Below are positions 45,677-53,984 of a stretch of DNA of 64,000 nt, piece after piece. The stretch lies in NCBI RefSeq assembly GCF_019635515.1, contig NZ_JAHBZI010000001.1, positions 1,302,001-1,366,000 on the forward strand, in the 5' to 3' direction. The notes under the pieces were generated by a model, which saw only the letters and a program-made list of their open reading frames with translations, searched no databases and was not told the origin of the DNA. The first letter of the stretch is position 1. Each line of letters begins with the position of its first letter. A program made the translations under genes and the position numbers. Source of the DNA: Sphingomonas sp. GTDB lineage: Bacteria > Pseudomonadota > Alphaproteobacteria > Sphingomonadales > Sphingomonadaceae.

Positions 45677-48451
45677 ATGCGCCGATCGATCATCACCACA
45701 TTGTCCGTCACGGCCTCGATTTTCGCATTTGCCGCTACGGCAAGCGCGCAAACCGCCGCGACGCCCCCGGCGCAGGACGCCGAAGCGACTCAGGATGAGG
45801 TTGTCGATCCCGGCAGCACCATCATCGTCACCGGCACGCGCGCGAACAACCGGACCGTCGCCGACAGCGCGGTGCCGATCGATGTGATCTCCTCCGACGC
45901 TCTGACCAGCTCGGGTCTCGGCGAGACCAACAAGATCCTCAACAACCTCGTGCCGTCGTTCAACTTCCCGCAGCCTTCGATCACCGACGGCACCGACGTG
46001 ATCCGTCCGGCCTCGCTGCGCGGCCTCGCGCCAGATCAGACGCTGGTGCTGGTCAACGGCAAGCGCCGCCACGTATCGGCGCTGCTCAACATCAACGGGT
46101 CGGTCGGCCGTGGCTCGGCCGCGGTCGATCTCAACACGATCCCGGCGCTGGCGATCGAGCGCATCGAAGTGCTGCGCGACGGTGCCTCGTCGCAATATGG
46201 CTCGGACGCGATCGCCGGCGTGATCAACGTCCAGCTGAAGAAGGCCAACCATGGCGGCCGCGCCTCGGTCAGCTACGGCAAGTATGTGACCACGCTGGCG
46301 GGCGTACCGAACGTCACCGGGCTGACCGGCAACGCCGCCGCGTTCGATCCCGCCGACGGCCGTATCCTTTCGGGGGTCCGCAGCGGCGAGCGCAAGGCCA
46401 ATGACGGCGACCTGTGGACGCTCGGCTTCAATATCGGCCTGCCTCTGGGGCAAGAGGGCTATTTCAACGTCACCGCCGAATATCGCGACCGCGACAACAC
46501 CAATCGCGCCGGTTACGATCTGCGGCCCAATTATAACCGCCCGACCGCGGCTTTCGATGCGCGCGAGCTGACCTTCAACCGGCTCAACTTCCAATATGGC
46601 GATCCCAAGACCGAGGACACCAATGTCTTCGTCAACATGGGCTTGCCGCTGGGCATGTTCGAGCTCTACGCGTTCGGCTCCTATTCGAAGCGCGACGGCC
46701 TCAGTGCCGCGAACTGGCGTCAATCCTCGTCGGCGAACAACCGCGACTGGTCGGTAATCACGCCGGCGACGACGCCGACTGCGGCCAATTTCGTGCCGCT
46801 GCGTGCCGACGGCTTCCTGCCGTTCATCCATTCCGATCTGACCGATTATTCGGTCGCGGTGGGCGTGAAGGGCGATCTGGGCGATTGGTCCACCGATCTG
46901 TCGCTGGTCTATGGCAACAACAAGTTCGATTACCGCACCGAGAACAGTCTCAATACCTCCTACGGTCCGGCATCGCAGCGTGACTTCGATTCGGGCGGGC
47001 TGCAGTTCGGCCAGCTGACCGCGAACCTCGACGTCAGCCGCGAGTTCGACCTGGGGCTGTCCAAGCCGCTGACCTTCGCGGTGGGTGCCGAATATCGGAA
47101 CGAGGATTTCAATATTCGTCCGGGCGAGACCCAATCCTATGCGATCGGGCCGTATTTCAGAGCTTCGCAGACGACCACGGCAGGCAATTGCGCCACGGCG
47201 GGCGGCGTCTACAATGCCGGCACCAGCGTCTGCTCGTTCCCGGGCCGCGCGGCTTTGGTCGGCGCACAGGGCTTCCCGGGCTTCCCGGCCACCGCCGCGA
47301 CCGATGTCAGCCGTCACAGCTATGCCGGCTACCTCGAGCTCGACACCGATTTGTTCGACGGCTTCACGGTGACCGCCGCGGGCCGCTACGAGCATTTCTC
47401 GGACTTCGGCTCGACGGTGAACGGCAAGCTTGCGGCGCGCTATGAATTCTCGCCGGGCTTCGCGATCCGCGGATCGGTTTCGAACGGCTTCCGCGCGCCG
47501 TCGCTCCACCAGCAATATTTCACCACCACCTCGACCAACTTCATCTCGGGCGTGCCGGTGGAAATCAGCACCCAGCCGGTCTCCAGCCCGGTGGCGCGGG
47601 CGCTCGGCTCCAAGCCGCTCAAGCCCGAAAAGTCGGTCAACTTCAGCGCAGGCGCGACGCTGAGCCCGTTCCGCGGGTTCAACGTCACCGCCGATTATTA
47701 CAACATCAAGATCAAGGATCGCATCGTCCTCACCGAGAATCTGGGCGCAGCGGGCAGTGGCTCCGCTTCGGTCAACGCGGCGGTGAAGGCGATCCTCGAC
47801 GCGAACGGCTTCCAGTCGGTCGGCGCGGCGCGCTTCTTCATCAACGGCCTCGACACCACCACCCAGGGCGTCGACGTGGTCGCGACCTATCGCACCGGCA
47901 TCACGCCGATCGGCAATTGGTCGCTGTCGGCGGCGTATAACTACAACAAGGCGAAGATCGACAAGCGCATCAACGGCCTGGCCGGCGTCTCCTCGATCCC
48001 CGGCCTGATCCTGTTCGGCCGCGTCGAGGGGCTTCGCTTCACCGACGGCCAGCCGCGCGACAAGGTCGTACTCAGCGCCGATGGCAATATCGGCGATTTC
48101 GGGATCACCGCGCGCACGACCCGCTACGGCAAGGTTGTCGCACCAGGCGCCGCCGCACCGCTGGCCCCGAACGCGGCCAGCCTGACCGCCTATGGCCCGG
48201 ACGATCTGTTCCTGTCGCCGAAATGGGTCACCGACCTCGAAGTGCGCTGGACCTTCAAGGAGCACGCGACCTTCGCGATCGGTGCGAACAATCTGTTCGA
48301 CATCTATCCGGATGCACGCCCCACGGGTAACCGCCCGACCGCGATCGGCGGCCAGTATCCGGTCGATGCCTATTACCAGCCGTACAGCAGCTTCTCGCCG
48401 TTCGGCTTCAATGGCCGCTTCCTCTACGGGCGCTTCACCGCGCAGTTCTGA
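45677..48451 (+). CDS. TonB-dependent outer-membrane receptor
   Basis: 924 residues from the ATG at 45677, chosen because GGGAGG lies about 6 bases upstream; an ATG at 45656 lacks this. Signal peptide MRRSIITTLSVTASIFAFAATASAQ, a TonB-box-like region before STIIVTGTRANNRTV, the plug domain (about residues 50-180, with VLVNGKRRHVSALLNINGSVGRGSAAVDLNTIPALAIERIEVLRDGASSQYGSDAIAGVINV split over it) and a 22-strand barrel ending in GRFLYGRFTAQF, with the C-terminal Phe. Only two cysteines occur, in one extracellular loop. The substrate is unknown; no TonB/ExbB or PUL gene adjoins it. Confidence 0.95.
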   Translation: MRRSIITTLSVTASIFAFAATASAQTAATPPAQDAEATQDEVVDPGSTIIVTGTRANNRTVADSAVPIDVISSDALTSSGLGETNKILNNLVPSFNFPQPSITDGTDVIRPASLRGLAPDQTLVLVNGKRRHVSALLNINGSVGRGSAAVDLNTIPALAIERIEVLRDGASSQYGSDAIAGVINVQLKKANHGGRASVSYGKYVTTLAGVPNVTGLTGNAAAFDPADGRILSGVRSGERKANDGDLWTLGFNIGLPLGQEGYFNVTAEYRDRDNTNRAGYDLRPNYNRPTAAFDARELTFNRLNFQYGDPKTEDTNVFVNMGLPLGMFELYAFGSYSKRDGLSAANWRQSSSANNRDWSVITPATTPTAANFVPLRADGFLPFIHSDLTDYSVAVGVKGDLGDWSTDLSLVYGNNKFDYRTENSLNTSYGPASQRDFDSGGLQFGQLTANLDVSREFDLGLSKPLTFAVGAEYRNEDFNIRPGETQSYAIGPYFRASQTTTAGNCATAGGVYNAGTSVCSFPGRAALVGAQGFPGFPATAATDVSRHSYAGYLELDTDLFDGFTVTAAGRYEHFSDFGSTVNGKLAARYEFSPGFAIRGSVSNGFRAPSLHQQYFTTTSTNFISGVPVEISTQPVSSPVARALGSKPLKPEKSVNFSAGATLSPFRGFNVTADYYNIKIKDRIVLTENLGAAGSGSASVNAAVKAILDANGFQSVGAARFFINGLDTTTQGVDVVATYRTGITPIGNWSLSAAYNYNKAKIDKRINGLAGVSSIPGLILFGRVEGLRFTDGQPRDKVVLSADGNIGDFGITARTTRYGKVVAPGAAAPLAPNAASLTAYGPDDLFLSPKWVTDLEVRWTFKEHATFAIGANNLFDIYPDARPTGNRPTAIGGQYPVDAYYQPYSSFSPFGFNGRFLYGRFTAQF

Positions 48452-48475
48452 GGCCGGCGGCAACGCAAAAGGAAA

Positions 48476-48501
48476 GGGGGCCTTCGCGGCCCCCTTTTTT
48501 T
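48476..48501 (+). terminator. Intrinsic terminator of the TonB-dependent receptor gene
   Basis: GGGGGCC (48476-48482), loop TTCGC, GGCCCCC (48488-48494), then seven T. It is a textbook rho-independent terminator 24 bases after the stop codon. AAA before the stem extends pairing with the T-tract, so it could also end the convergent hspQ transcript. Confidence 0.92.
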
Positions 48502-48519
48502 ATCGGGCGAAGACGCAGC

Positions 48520-48900
48520 CTAGTGCCGGTGCTCGCGGCGCAGGCTGTAGCGGCCCGCGTCATAGCCATCGAACAGCCCCTCGATCGCGGGATGTTCGAT
48601 CGGATCATCGCTGTCGTCGGCCACCAGATTCTGCTGGCTGACATAGGCGATGTAGCTCGACTCCGAATTCTCGGCGAGCAGATGGTAGAAGGGCTGGTCC
48701 TTGCGCGGGCGCACATCCTCGGGGATCGCGGCGTACCATTCCTCGCTGTTGGCGAAGACGGGATCGACATCGAAGATCACGCCGCGGAACTCGAACAGCC
48801 GATGCTTGACGACATCGCCGATCGCGAAGCGCGCGGTCGAAACCGGCGGCATCGGGACAGACGCTTCATAGGGAGCGGAGGGCTGGATGGAACGCGGCAT
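48520..48900 (-). CDS. hspQ: Heat shock protein HspQ (YccV-like)
   Basis: 126 residues from the ATG at 48900; the conserved domain starts near residue 20 with ARFAIGDVVKHRLFEFRGVIFDVDPVFANSEEWYAAIP, followed by PFYHLLAENSESSYIAYVSQQNLV. This is the HspQ/YccV fold, a Lon-associated specificity enhancer in enterobacteria also described as binding hemimethylated DNA. The alphaproteobacterial protein is slightly longer, with a polar N-terminal extension. An ATG at residue 17 is a possible internal start. Confidence 0.88.
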   Translation of the reverse strand: MPRSIQPSAPYEASVPMPPVSTARFAIGDVVKHRLFEFRGVIFDVDPVFANSEEWYAAIPEDVRPRKDQPFYHLLAENSESSYIAYVSQQNLVADDSDDPIEHPAIEGLFDGYDAGRYSLRREHRH

Positions 48901-49023
48901 GCCTTTAATTTAATGTTTCCGCCGCGCCGCACAAGGACTGCGCTTGCGAGGCGCAAATCATTGCGCTAGGGCGCCCGCTCCATCGACCGGTGTGGCCTGC
49001 CAGGCGGCATCTTATGACCTCGC

Positions 49024-49113
<90 letters not shown>

Positions 49114-49202
49114 TGGTCCTTTGGGTTGGGGCTTGATGCCTCACCTGGTTCCCCGCTGACCCACGCTAGTTTTCTTGGCGTTCCGGCCTGCCGGCCTGCG
49201 CG

Positions 49203-49230
49203 CGTGGGTTCGAATTCCGCTCGCGCCGCC
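49203..49230 (+). repeat. tRNA 3'-end-like remnant downstream of tRNA-Ser
   Basis: CGTGGGTTCGAAT (49203-49215) repeats 13 bases of the T-arm of tRNA-Ser exactly, and the following 15 bases share ten positions with the tRNA end, including the final CCGCC. It could be a degenerate attachment site; the match is short, so this remains tentative. Confidence 0.4.
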
Positions 49231-49384
49231 GATCGCCCTTCATGGCGCGATATTGCCGCCGATAACGCCCACCCATCCACCGATCGGCCTGCAAAACCGC
49301 CGATTCTACGCGATAGCCCGATAAATCTAGAAGGCCCGCGTTTAGGCGCCTTTTCTATCCCATTGCGGTTATTGGAATGTACTC

Positions 49385-49565
49385 CAACATTGGGTACTTA
49401 TCCCATTCGAGCATGTGTCCACTGTGGTTCCCCGGCGAAGGCCGGGGGCCAGGTGGAGAGGTCGGCGTAACGAAGCGCTGCGCCCGTCAATATCTGTCCG
49501 CCAACTGGGCCCCGGCCTTCGCCGGGGAACCGCGCATGTTCGAGCGGGATAAGCACCCAATATTG
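49385..49565. repeat. Composite inverted repeat (MITE/REP-like)
   Basis: Outer arms: 49385-49417 (with ATTGGGTACTTATCCC) against its near reverse complement ending at 49565 (GGGATAAGCACCCAAT). Inner arms: 49426-49452, containing TTCCCCGGCGAAGGCCGGGG, against 49505-49531, with one mismatch. An eight-base insertion separates the two blocks in the left arm only. The loop of about 50 bases has no gene. The total length of about 180 bases resembles a miniature mobile or REP-composite element. Confidence 0.75.
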
Positions 49566-49649
49566 CCACAAAGCGGTCATTGCGGGCGTGTCGGGGAAGC
49601 GACCATGACCGCATACTATTTCTGAAGTCCGATATTGGGAAATGAGCCG

Positions 49650-50216
49650 TTGAAAACGATCCAAACCGACCGTCTGACCATCAGGAATTTTCGCATGGGG
49701 GATGCGGAGGCCTTGTTCGCATACCTGCGAAAGCCATCTGCGAGTTGCTTCTTTTCGCTCAAGCTCGCCGACCTGAAGGCGGCTGAAGCCGAGGTTCTAA
49801 AACGCTCTGGCGAAGATGAATATATCGCGGTTTGCCTCAAAGAAACCGGTCAGCTCATAGGCGACCTTTTCGTCCATTCCGATCGCGCTTGGCCAGATGG
49901 CCAGGACAATCCTCAGCAGCCCGACACGGTTTCTGTGGGTTGGAATTTCAATCCTCTCTTCAGTGGCCGAGGCTATGCGTTCGAAGCGGCTCACGCCTTG
50001 TGCGCTGATTTATTCACGCATCAAGGGATAAGACGCATCTACGCTTATGTGGAGGACCACAACAGCTCGTCTCGGCGGCTCTGCGAAAAGCTTGGTATGA
50101 GACAAGAGGGCTTGTTCCTGGAATATGTGACGTTCCAGAACGACAGCGCCGGGAATCCTGTTTACGAGAACACCATGCAATACGCGATCCTGCTGCGTGA
50201 GTGGGCCCAACGTTGA
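49650..50216 (+). CDS. GNAT acetyltransferase, possibly acquired
   Basis: 188 residues from TTG 49650; a TTG at 49635 is an alternative start. Family features: TDRLTIRNFRMGDAEALFAYLRKP, VGWNFNPLFSGRGYAFEAAHAL (acetyl-CoA loop SGRGYA) and GIRRIYAYVEDHNSSSRRLCEKLGM, typical of RimJ/RimL-type N-acetyltransferases. Codon use is visibly more A/T-ending than in neighbouring genes. Together with the repeats and the tRNA upstream this suggests horizontal acquisition. The substrate is unknown. Confidence 0.85.
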   Translation: MKTIQTDRLTIRNFRMGDAEALFAYLRKPSASCFFSLKLADLKAAEAEVLKRSGEDEYIAVCLKETGQLIGDLFVHSDRAWPDGQDNPQQPDTVSVGWNFNPLFSGRGYAFEAAHALCADLFTHQGIRRIYAYVEDHNSSSRRLCEKLGMRQEGLFLEYVTFQNDSAGNPVYENTMQYAILLREWAQR

Positions 50217-50368
50217 TCGCCGGAGATGTCGGCTTCAGCATGATCGCAAGCAACAGCCGCCGTTCCGTTCTCCACCCCATCGTAACCGTTCGCTTTTCCT
50301 CGATTTAGAGGGGCATGGCGTAAATGTGGTTCTCCGTTTCATCGGCTTGGGGCGGGACGGCCCGTCTC

Positions 50369-50866
50369 TCAGCTCCGAATGAACAGGCTCTTCAGCCACA
50401 CCGGACCGGTGCGCGAAGCCTGGCCCCAATCCATGTCTTCGTCGTCGGCGTCGGGGGTATAGCCCCAGGGGTTGAAGGTCTTGACGCGGCCGGCCTTGAA
50501 CGCCGCGGTGTTGCGCGTGACCAGCGTCAGGCCGTGCTCGAGCGCAGTTGCCGCCAGCAGGCCGTCGCGCGAATCCGGATAAGGGAGCTGGGCGCGGCGG
50601 CGGACCACGGCGGCGTCCACGGCCAATATTCGGCCTTCGAACGCCTGCATCACCTGATTGGCGATCCAGCCCTGCAGCGCGATGCCAGCGGGTTTGTCAC
50701 GCGCCGCGAGGCGGGCAGCGCTGGTTTCGAGTTCCAGCAGGCTGAGCGCGGAGAGGAACTGGCTCTGGCGCGGCACGCCCGCGGCCCAGCCAGTGAGCCC
50801 GGCATCGGTGCGTCCGGCGCGGGCCTTGCGCAATTCGAGAACGACACCGGCATCGAGCAGGTACAT
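50369..50866 (-). CDS. PIN-domain toxin (VapC-type)
   Basis: 165 residues, PIN ribonuclease fold. MYLLDAGVVLELRK carries the first acidic residue (Asp5) but has A-G where most VapC toxins have T-N. LELETSAARLAARDK and DSRDGLLAATALEHGLTLVTRNTAAF provide the remaining acidic residues and the T-R-N motif. The last 30 residues are a Trp/Asp-rich extension beyond the usual end at NPW. The start overlaps the antitoxin stop by one base. VapC toxins cleave tRNA or rRNA; the target here is unknown. Confidence 0.88.
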   Translation of the reverse strand: MYLLDAGVVLELRKARAGRTDAGLTGWAAGVPRQSQFLSALSLLELETSAARLAARDKPAGIALQGWIANQVMQAFEGRILAVDAAVVRRRAQLPYPDSRDGLLAATALEHGLTLVTRNTAAFKAGRVKTFNPWGYTPDADDEDMDWGQASRTGPVWLKSLFIRS

Positions 50867-51117
50867 CAGCGATGCTCCGGCACGCGATCCCAGGCGGCGC
50901 CGGAGCGGGCGGCATCGAGCTCCATATCGCCGGCATCGGGCATCGCCAGCAGATCGACCATGCTTTCGCTATGACCGGACAACTGGCGAAAGGCGTCGAT
51001 GCTCAGCAGCACATGCGTCGGCCGGCCGCGATCGGTCACGAACACCGGTTCGGAGCGCGCGAATCGCTTGGCACTGCTCACATCCTGATTGAATTCGCGG
51101 CTGCTGACGATCTTCAT
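50866..51117 (-). CDS. Phd/YefM-type antitoxin
   Basis: 83 residues. MKIVSSREFNQDVSSAKRFARSEPVFVTDRGRPTHVLLSIDAFRQL is the Phd/YefM DNA-binding fold, so the pair combines a PIN toxin with a Phd-type antitoxin. The C-terminal part (about residues 50-83), rich in acidic residues, would neutralise the toxin. It lies directly upstream of the toxin gene, with a repeat-rich promoter region before it, consistent with autoregulation. Confidence 0.9.
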   Translation of the reverse strand: MKIVSSREFNQDVSSAKRFARSEPVFVTDRGRPTHVLLSIDAFRQLSGHSESMVDLLAMPDAGDMELDAARSGAAWDRVPEHR

Positions 51118-51126
51118 TTTGTGCCT

Positions 51127-51170
51127 ATGTACCTAGATTGTCCGCGTTGTCATGTAGACATGTACCTACA
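51127..51170. promoter_or_regulatory. Operator region of the toxin-antitoxin operon
   Basis: ATGTACCTA occurs at 51127-51135 and again at 51160-51168 (33 bases apart). Between them lies the perfect palindrome CATGT-AG-ACATG (51151-51162), which overlaps TGTAG-N8-CTACA (51153-51170). The region is immediately upstream of the antitoxin start at 51117, as expected for Phd-type autorepression. Confidence 0.65.
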
Positions 51171-51326
51171 ATGTTGCAGGCTGGCAACGAAAACAGCCGG
51201 GTTCGCGAAAATCCGGGGGCCACCAACTATTTGATGTTGTGCCCGGCTCGCGAACCACGCTCCCTGACACTGCGCACAAGGCGAGATCGCCGGGCGCCGT
51301 ACGGATTCCGCGTGGGGAGAGGCCTG

Positions 51327-52709
51327 ATGGTATCGGGGTTGGCGAGTGAGGCGTGGCGGGCGCTGGGGGATATACTATCGCCGCACGGACCGGCGGTAAA
51401 CGCGGTCAAGAGCTATTCGCCGGGCGATTACAGCGTGCATTTCTTCCTGCAACTGGCGGTAATCATCCTGACCTGCCGTGTTGTCGGGTGGTTGGGGCAG
51501 AAGCTGCTCGGCCAGCCCCAGGTGGTGGGCGAGATGATCGCCGGCGTGGTACTCGGGCCATCGCTGCTCGGGTTGTTCTTCCCCGATCTCCAGCTGGCGA
51601 TCTTTCCCAAGGAAACGCGCAACGTGCTGTATGTCGGTGCGCAGCTTGGCGTGGGACTCTACATGTTCATGGTCGGGCTGACGCTCAGGCTCGATCACTT
51701 CCAGTCCAAGGCCAAAAGTGCCGCGGCGGTGTCGGCGGCCGGGATCACGGCGCCGTTCCTGCTCGCCGCGCTGATCACGCCCTTCCTGCTGACCGTGCCG
51801 GGGCTGTTCACGCCGGGGATCAGCCAGAGCAACGCGACCCTGTTCATGGGCGCGTGCATCGCGCTGACCGCGTTTCCGATGCTGGCGCGGATCATCAACG
51901 AGCGCGGGCTCGCCAATTCCTCGCTCGGCACGCTGTCGCTGACCGCGGGCGCGTTCGATGACGCCGCTTCATGGTGCGTGCTGGCGATCGTGCTGGCGAC
52001 TTTCGGTGCAGGGCCGGGCGTGGCGGTCATCGCGATCGGCGGTGCGGTGCTCTATGCCGGTTTCATGATCCTGGTCGGGCGCAAATGGCTCGCGCCGCTT
52101 GGCCGCATGGTCGAAGAGAAGGGCGAGATGAGCACGCAGATGCTCGCCGTGACGATGATGCTGTTCTGCGCCTCGGCCTTCGTCATGGACGCGATCGGCA
52201 TCCACGCCATCTTCGGCGGCTTCCTGATGGGCGCATGCATGCCGCGCGGGCTGTTCGTCGAGGAACTGAAGAAAAAGGTCGAGCCGCTCGCGGTGGTGCT
52301 GCTGCTGCCGATGTTCTTCACCTATTCGGGGCTCAACACCCGGATGGACATGGTCAATTCGGTGTCGCTGCTGGCGATTGCGCTGGGTGTGCTTGCCGCC
52401 TCGGTGCTCGCCAAGTTCGGCGCCTGCTGGGCGGCGGCGCGGCTTTCGGGTGAGGACAATCGCACCGCGCTGGGCATTGGCGCGCTGATGAATTCGCGCG
52501 GGCTGATGGAGCTGATCATCATCAATATCGGCCTGCAAAAGGGCATTATCGGCCCGACGCTGTTCTCGATGCTGGTGCTGATGGCGATCGTCACCACGGT
52601 GATGGCGACCCCGGTGTTCGAGATCGTCTATGGCAAGAAAGCGCGCGAGACCGGCGAACTGGGCGCCGTGCCGGATTCGGATGGCCGCGTGGTTGCGCAG
52701 CCGGCCTGA
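51327..52709 (+). CDS. CPA2-family cation:proton antiporter (KefB-like)
   Basis: 460 residues from the ATG at 51327 with GGGGAGAGG about 4 bases upstream. About 12 membrane helices; family features include QPQVVGEMIAGVVLGPSLLG, LYMFMVGLTLRLDHF, LTAGAFDDAASWCVLAIVLA (the membrane-embedded DD pair) and MNSRGLMELIIINIGL. There is no TrkA-N or other regulatory C-terminal domain, so it is the short form. It would exchange Na+ or K+ for protons at the inner membrane. The ion is not predictable from sequence. The TA operon is divergent. Confidence 0.92.
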   Translation: MVSGLASEAWRALGDILSPHGPAVNAVKSYSPGDYSVHFFLQLAVIILTCRVVGWLGQKLLGQPQVVGEMIAGVVLGPSLLGLFFPDLQLAIFPKETRNVLYVGAQLGVGLYMFMVGLTLRLDHFQSKAKSAAAVSAAGITAPFLLAALITPFLLTVPGLFTPGISQSNATLFMGACIALTAFPMLARIINERGLANSSLGTLSLTAGAFDDAASWCVLAIVLATFGAGPGVAVIAIGGAVLYAGFMILVGRKWLAPLGRMVEEKGEMSTQMLAVTMMLFCASAFVMDAIGIHAIFGGFLMGACMPRGLFVEELKKKVEPLAVVLLLPMFFTYSGLNTRMDMVNSVSLLAIALGVLAASVLAKFGACWAAARLSGEDNRTALGIGALMNSRGLMELIIINIGLQKGIIGPTLFSMLVLMAIVTTVMATPVFEIVYGKKARETGELGAVPDSDGRVVAQPA

Positions 52710-52722
52710 GGGCTTCCTCCTA

Positions 52723-52760
52723 GCGCCCCGTCCGCGCATCGGGCGGGGCGCATCTTTCTT
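52723..52760 (+). terminator. Terminator after the antiporter gene
   Basis: GCGCCCCGTCCG (52723-52734) pairs with CGGGCGGGGCGC (52740-52751) with a single G-T pair, followed by ATCTTTCTT. It lies between the antiporter and porin genes and indicates separate transcripts, or attenuation between them. Confidence 0.7.
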
Positions 52761-52774
52761 CCAGGGAGTATGAA

Positions 52775-53983
52775 ATGCGATATGCGCCGGCATTGCTGGC
52801 GGGGCTGGCAGCTATCGGCACCGCGCAGGCTCAGGACGTCACCGTGAAGCCCAGTGCCGATGTGCGGCTGCGCTACGAACATGCCGATCAGGGTGGACTG
52901 GCCCGCGAGGCCGATGCGCTGACGCTGCGCGTGCGCCCCGGCGTGACGCTCACCAGTGGCGAATGGTCGGTGCTGGTCGAAGGGGAGGGCACGCTCCCGC
53001 TGGTCGAGAAGTATAATGACGGGACCAACGGCAAGGTGGCGTACCCGCTGGTCTTGGACCCTGAGAATGTGGAGCTGAACCGCGCCCAGATCCGCTATGC
53101 GAGCAAGGACGGTCTCGCCTTCACGGCAGGGCGTCAGCGGATCGAGCTGGCCGACCAGCGCTTCGTCGGCTCGGCAGGATGGCGGCAGAACGAGCAGACC
53201 TATGACGCGGTGCGCGTGCAGATCGGCAAGCCGATGGGGCTCAGCGCGGACATCACCTATGCCTGGAACGACCTGACCGTGAATGGCCGCAACGGCACCG
53301 GCGCGCGGCAGCGGGCGGTGCGCGGCGACAATATCTTTGCGCTGTTGGGGTACGGGACCAAGGCTGGCACGCTGACCGGTTTCGCCTATCTGGTCGATCA
53401 GGATGAAGCGGCGGTGCAGGGGTTTCGGATGTCGAGCCAGACCTGGGGCGTGCGCTTCGCGGGTGCGCAGCCGATCGGCAAGGGCGTGAAGCTCGGCTAT
53501 GTTGCCAGCTGGGCGCGGCAGAGCGACTATCACCGCAATCCGAACCGGTTTTCCGCCAACTATTGGCTGGGCGAGCTGAGTGTGGCTGCCAAGGGCTTTA
53601 CCGGTACTGCGGGCTATGAGGTGCTTGGCGCGGATAAGGGCGTGGCGCTGACCAGCGTGCAGACGCCGCTGGCTTCCTATTTCCGGTTCAATGGCTGGGT
53701 GGGGAAGTTTGGGACGACGCCGCCGAACGGCCTGCATGATCTGTACGGGGGCGCGACCTATGGCTGGAAGAAGGTGCTGGGGGTGGATGCGGTGACGCTA
53801 TCCGCCACCTATCACCGCTTCGACAGCGACCGGCTGGGCCAGCATTATGGCGACGAGATAGACCTGTTGGCGAGCGTCAAGCGGGGCCGGGCGACGGTTT
53901 CGGCGCGCTATGCGCATTACAAGGCGGGTACGTTCGCGACGGATACCGACAAGGCCTGGCTGCAGCTGGATTGGTCGCTGTGA
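52775..53983 (+). CDS. Outer-membrane porin, alginate-export-like family
   Basis: 402 residues from the ATG at 52775 with AGGGAG about 8 bases upstream. Signal peptide MRYAPALLAGLAAIGTAQAQ. The rest is a beta-barrel of alternating strands with VKPSADVRLRYEHADQGG, GRQRIELADQRFVGSAGWRQNEQTYDAVRVQ and a last strand KAWLQLDWSL. The block GRQRI...QRFVGS...WRQNEQTYDAVR resembles alginate-export (AlgE-like) porins. No catalytic genes for a polysaccharide are adjacent; the solute is unknown. It ends one base before the convergent halogenase gene. Confidence 0.82.
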   Translation: MRYAPALLAGLAAIGTAQAQDVTVKPSADVRLRYEHADQGGLAREADALTLRVRPGVTLTSGEWSVLVEGEGTLPLVEKYNDGTNGKVAYPLVLDPENVELNRAQIRYASKDGLAFTAGRQRIELADQRFVGSAGWRQNEQTYDAVRVQIGKPMGLSADITYAWNDLTVNGRNGTGARQRAVRGDNIFALLGYGTKAGTLTGFAYLVDQDEAAVQGFRMSSQTWGVRFAGAQPIGKGVKLGYVASWARQSDYHRNPNRFSANYWLGELSVAAKGFTGTAGYEVLGADKGVALTSVQTPLASYFRFNGWVGKFGTTPPNGLHDLYGGATYGWKKVLGVDAVTLSATYHRFDSDRLGQHYGDEIDLLASVKRGRATVSARYAHYKAGTFATDTDKAWLQLDWSL

Positions 53984-53984
53984 G

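Larger units (their letters stand above)
49114..49649. other. 536-base gene-free region with repeats and tRNA-like remnant
   Basis: No convincing gene is present. It contains a tRNA 3'-end-like remnant (49203-49230) and a composite inverted repeat (49385-49565). The part around 49320-49400 and the following gene look AT-richer than the rest of the window. It may be the scar of an element once inserted at tRNA-Ser. Confidence 0.6.

Noticed and set aside
45653..48463. 936-codon open frame antisense to the TonB-dependent receptor gene
   Set aside because: The sense strand encodes a clear receptor with signal peptide, plug and barrel. The antisense product is low-complexity, rich in Arg, Ala, Asp and Gly, as expected from GC-rich codon periodicity, and has no recognisable domain.
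49114..49649. Search for an integrase or other gene between tRNA-Ser and the acetyltransferase
   Set aside because: Only short frames with no domain features occur; none has a ribosome site and sensible composition.
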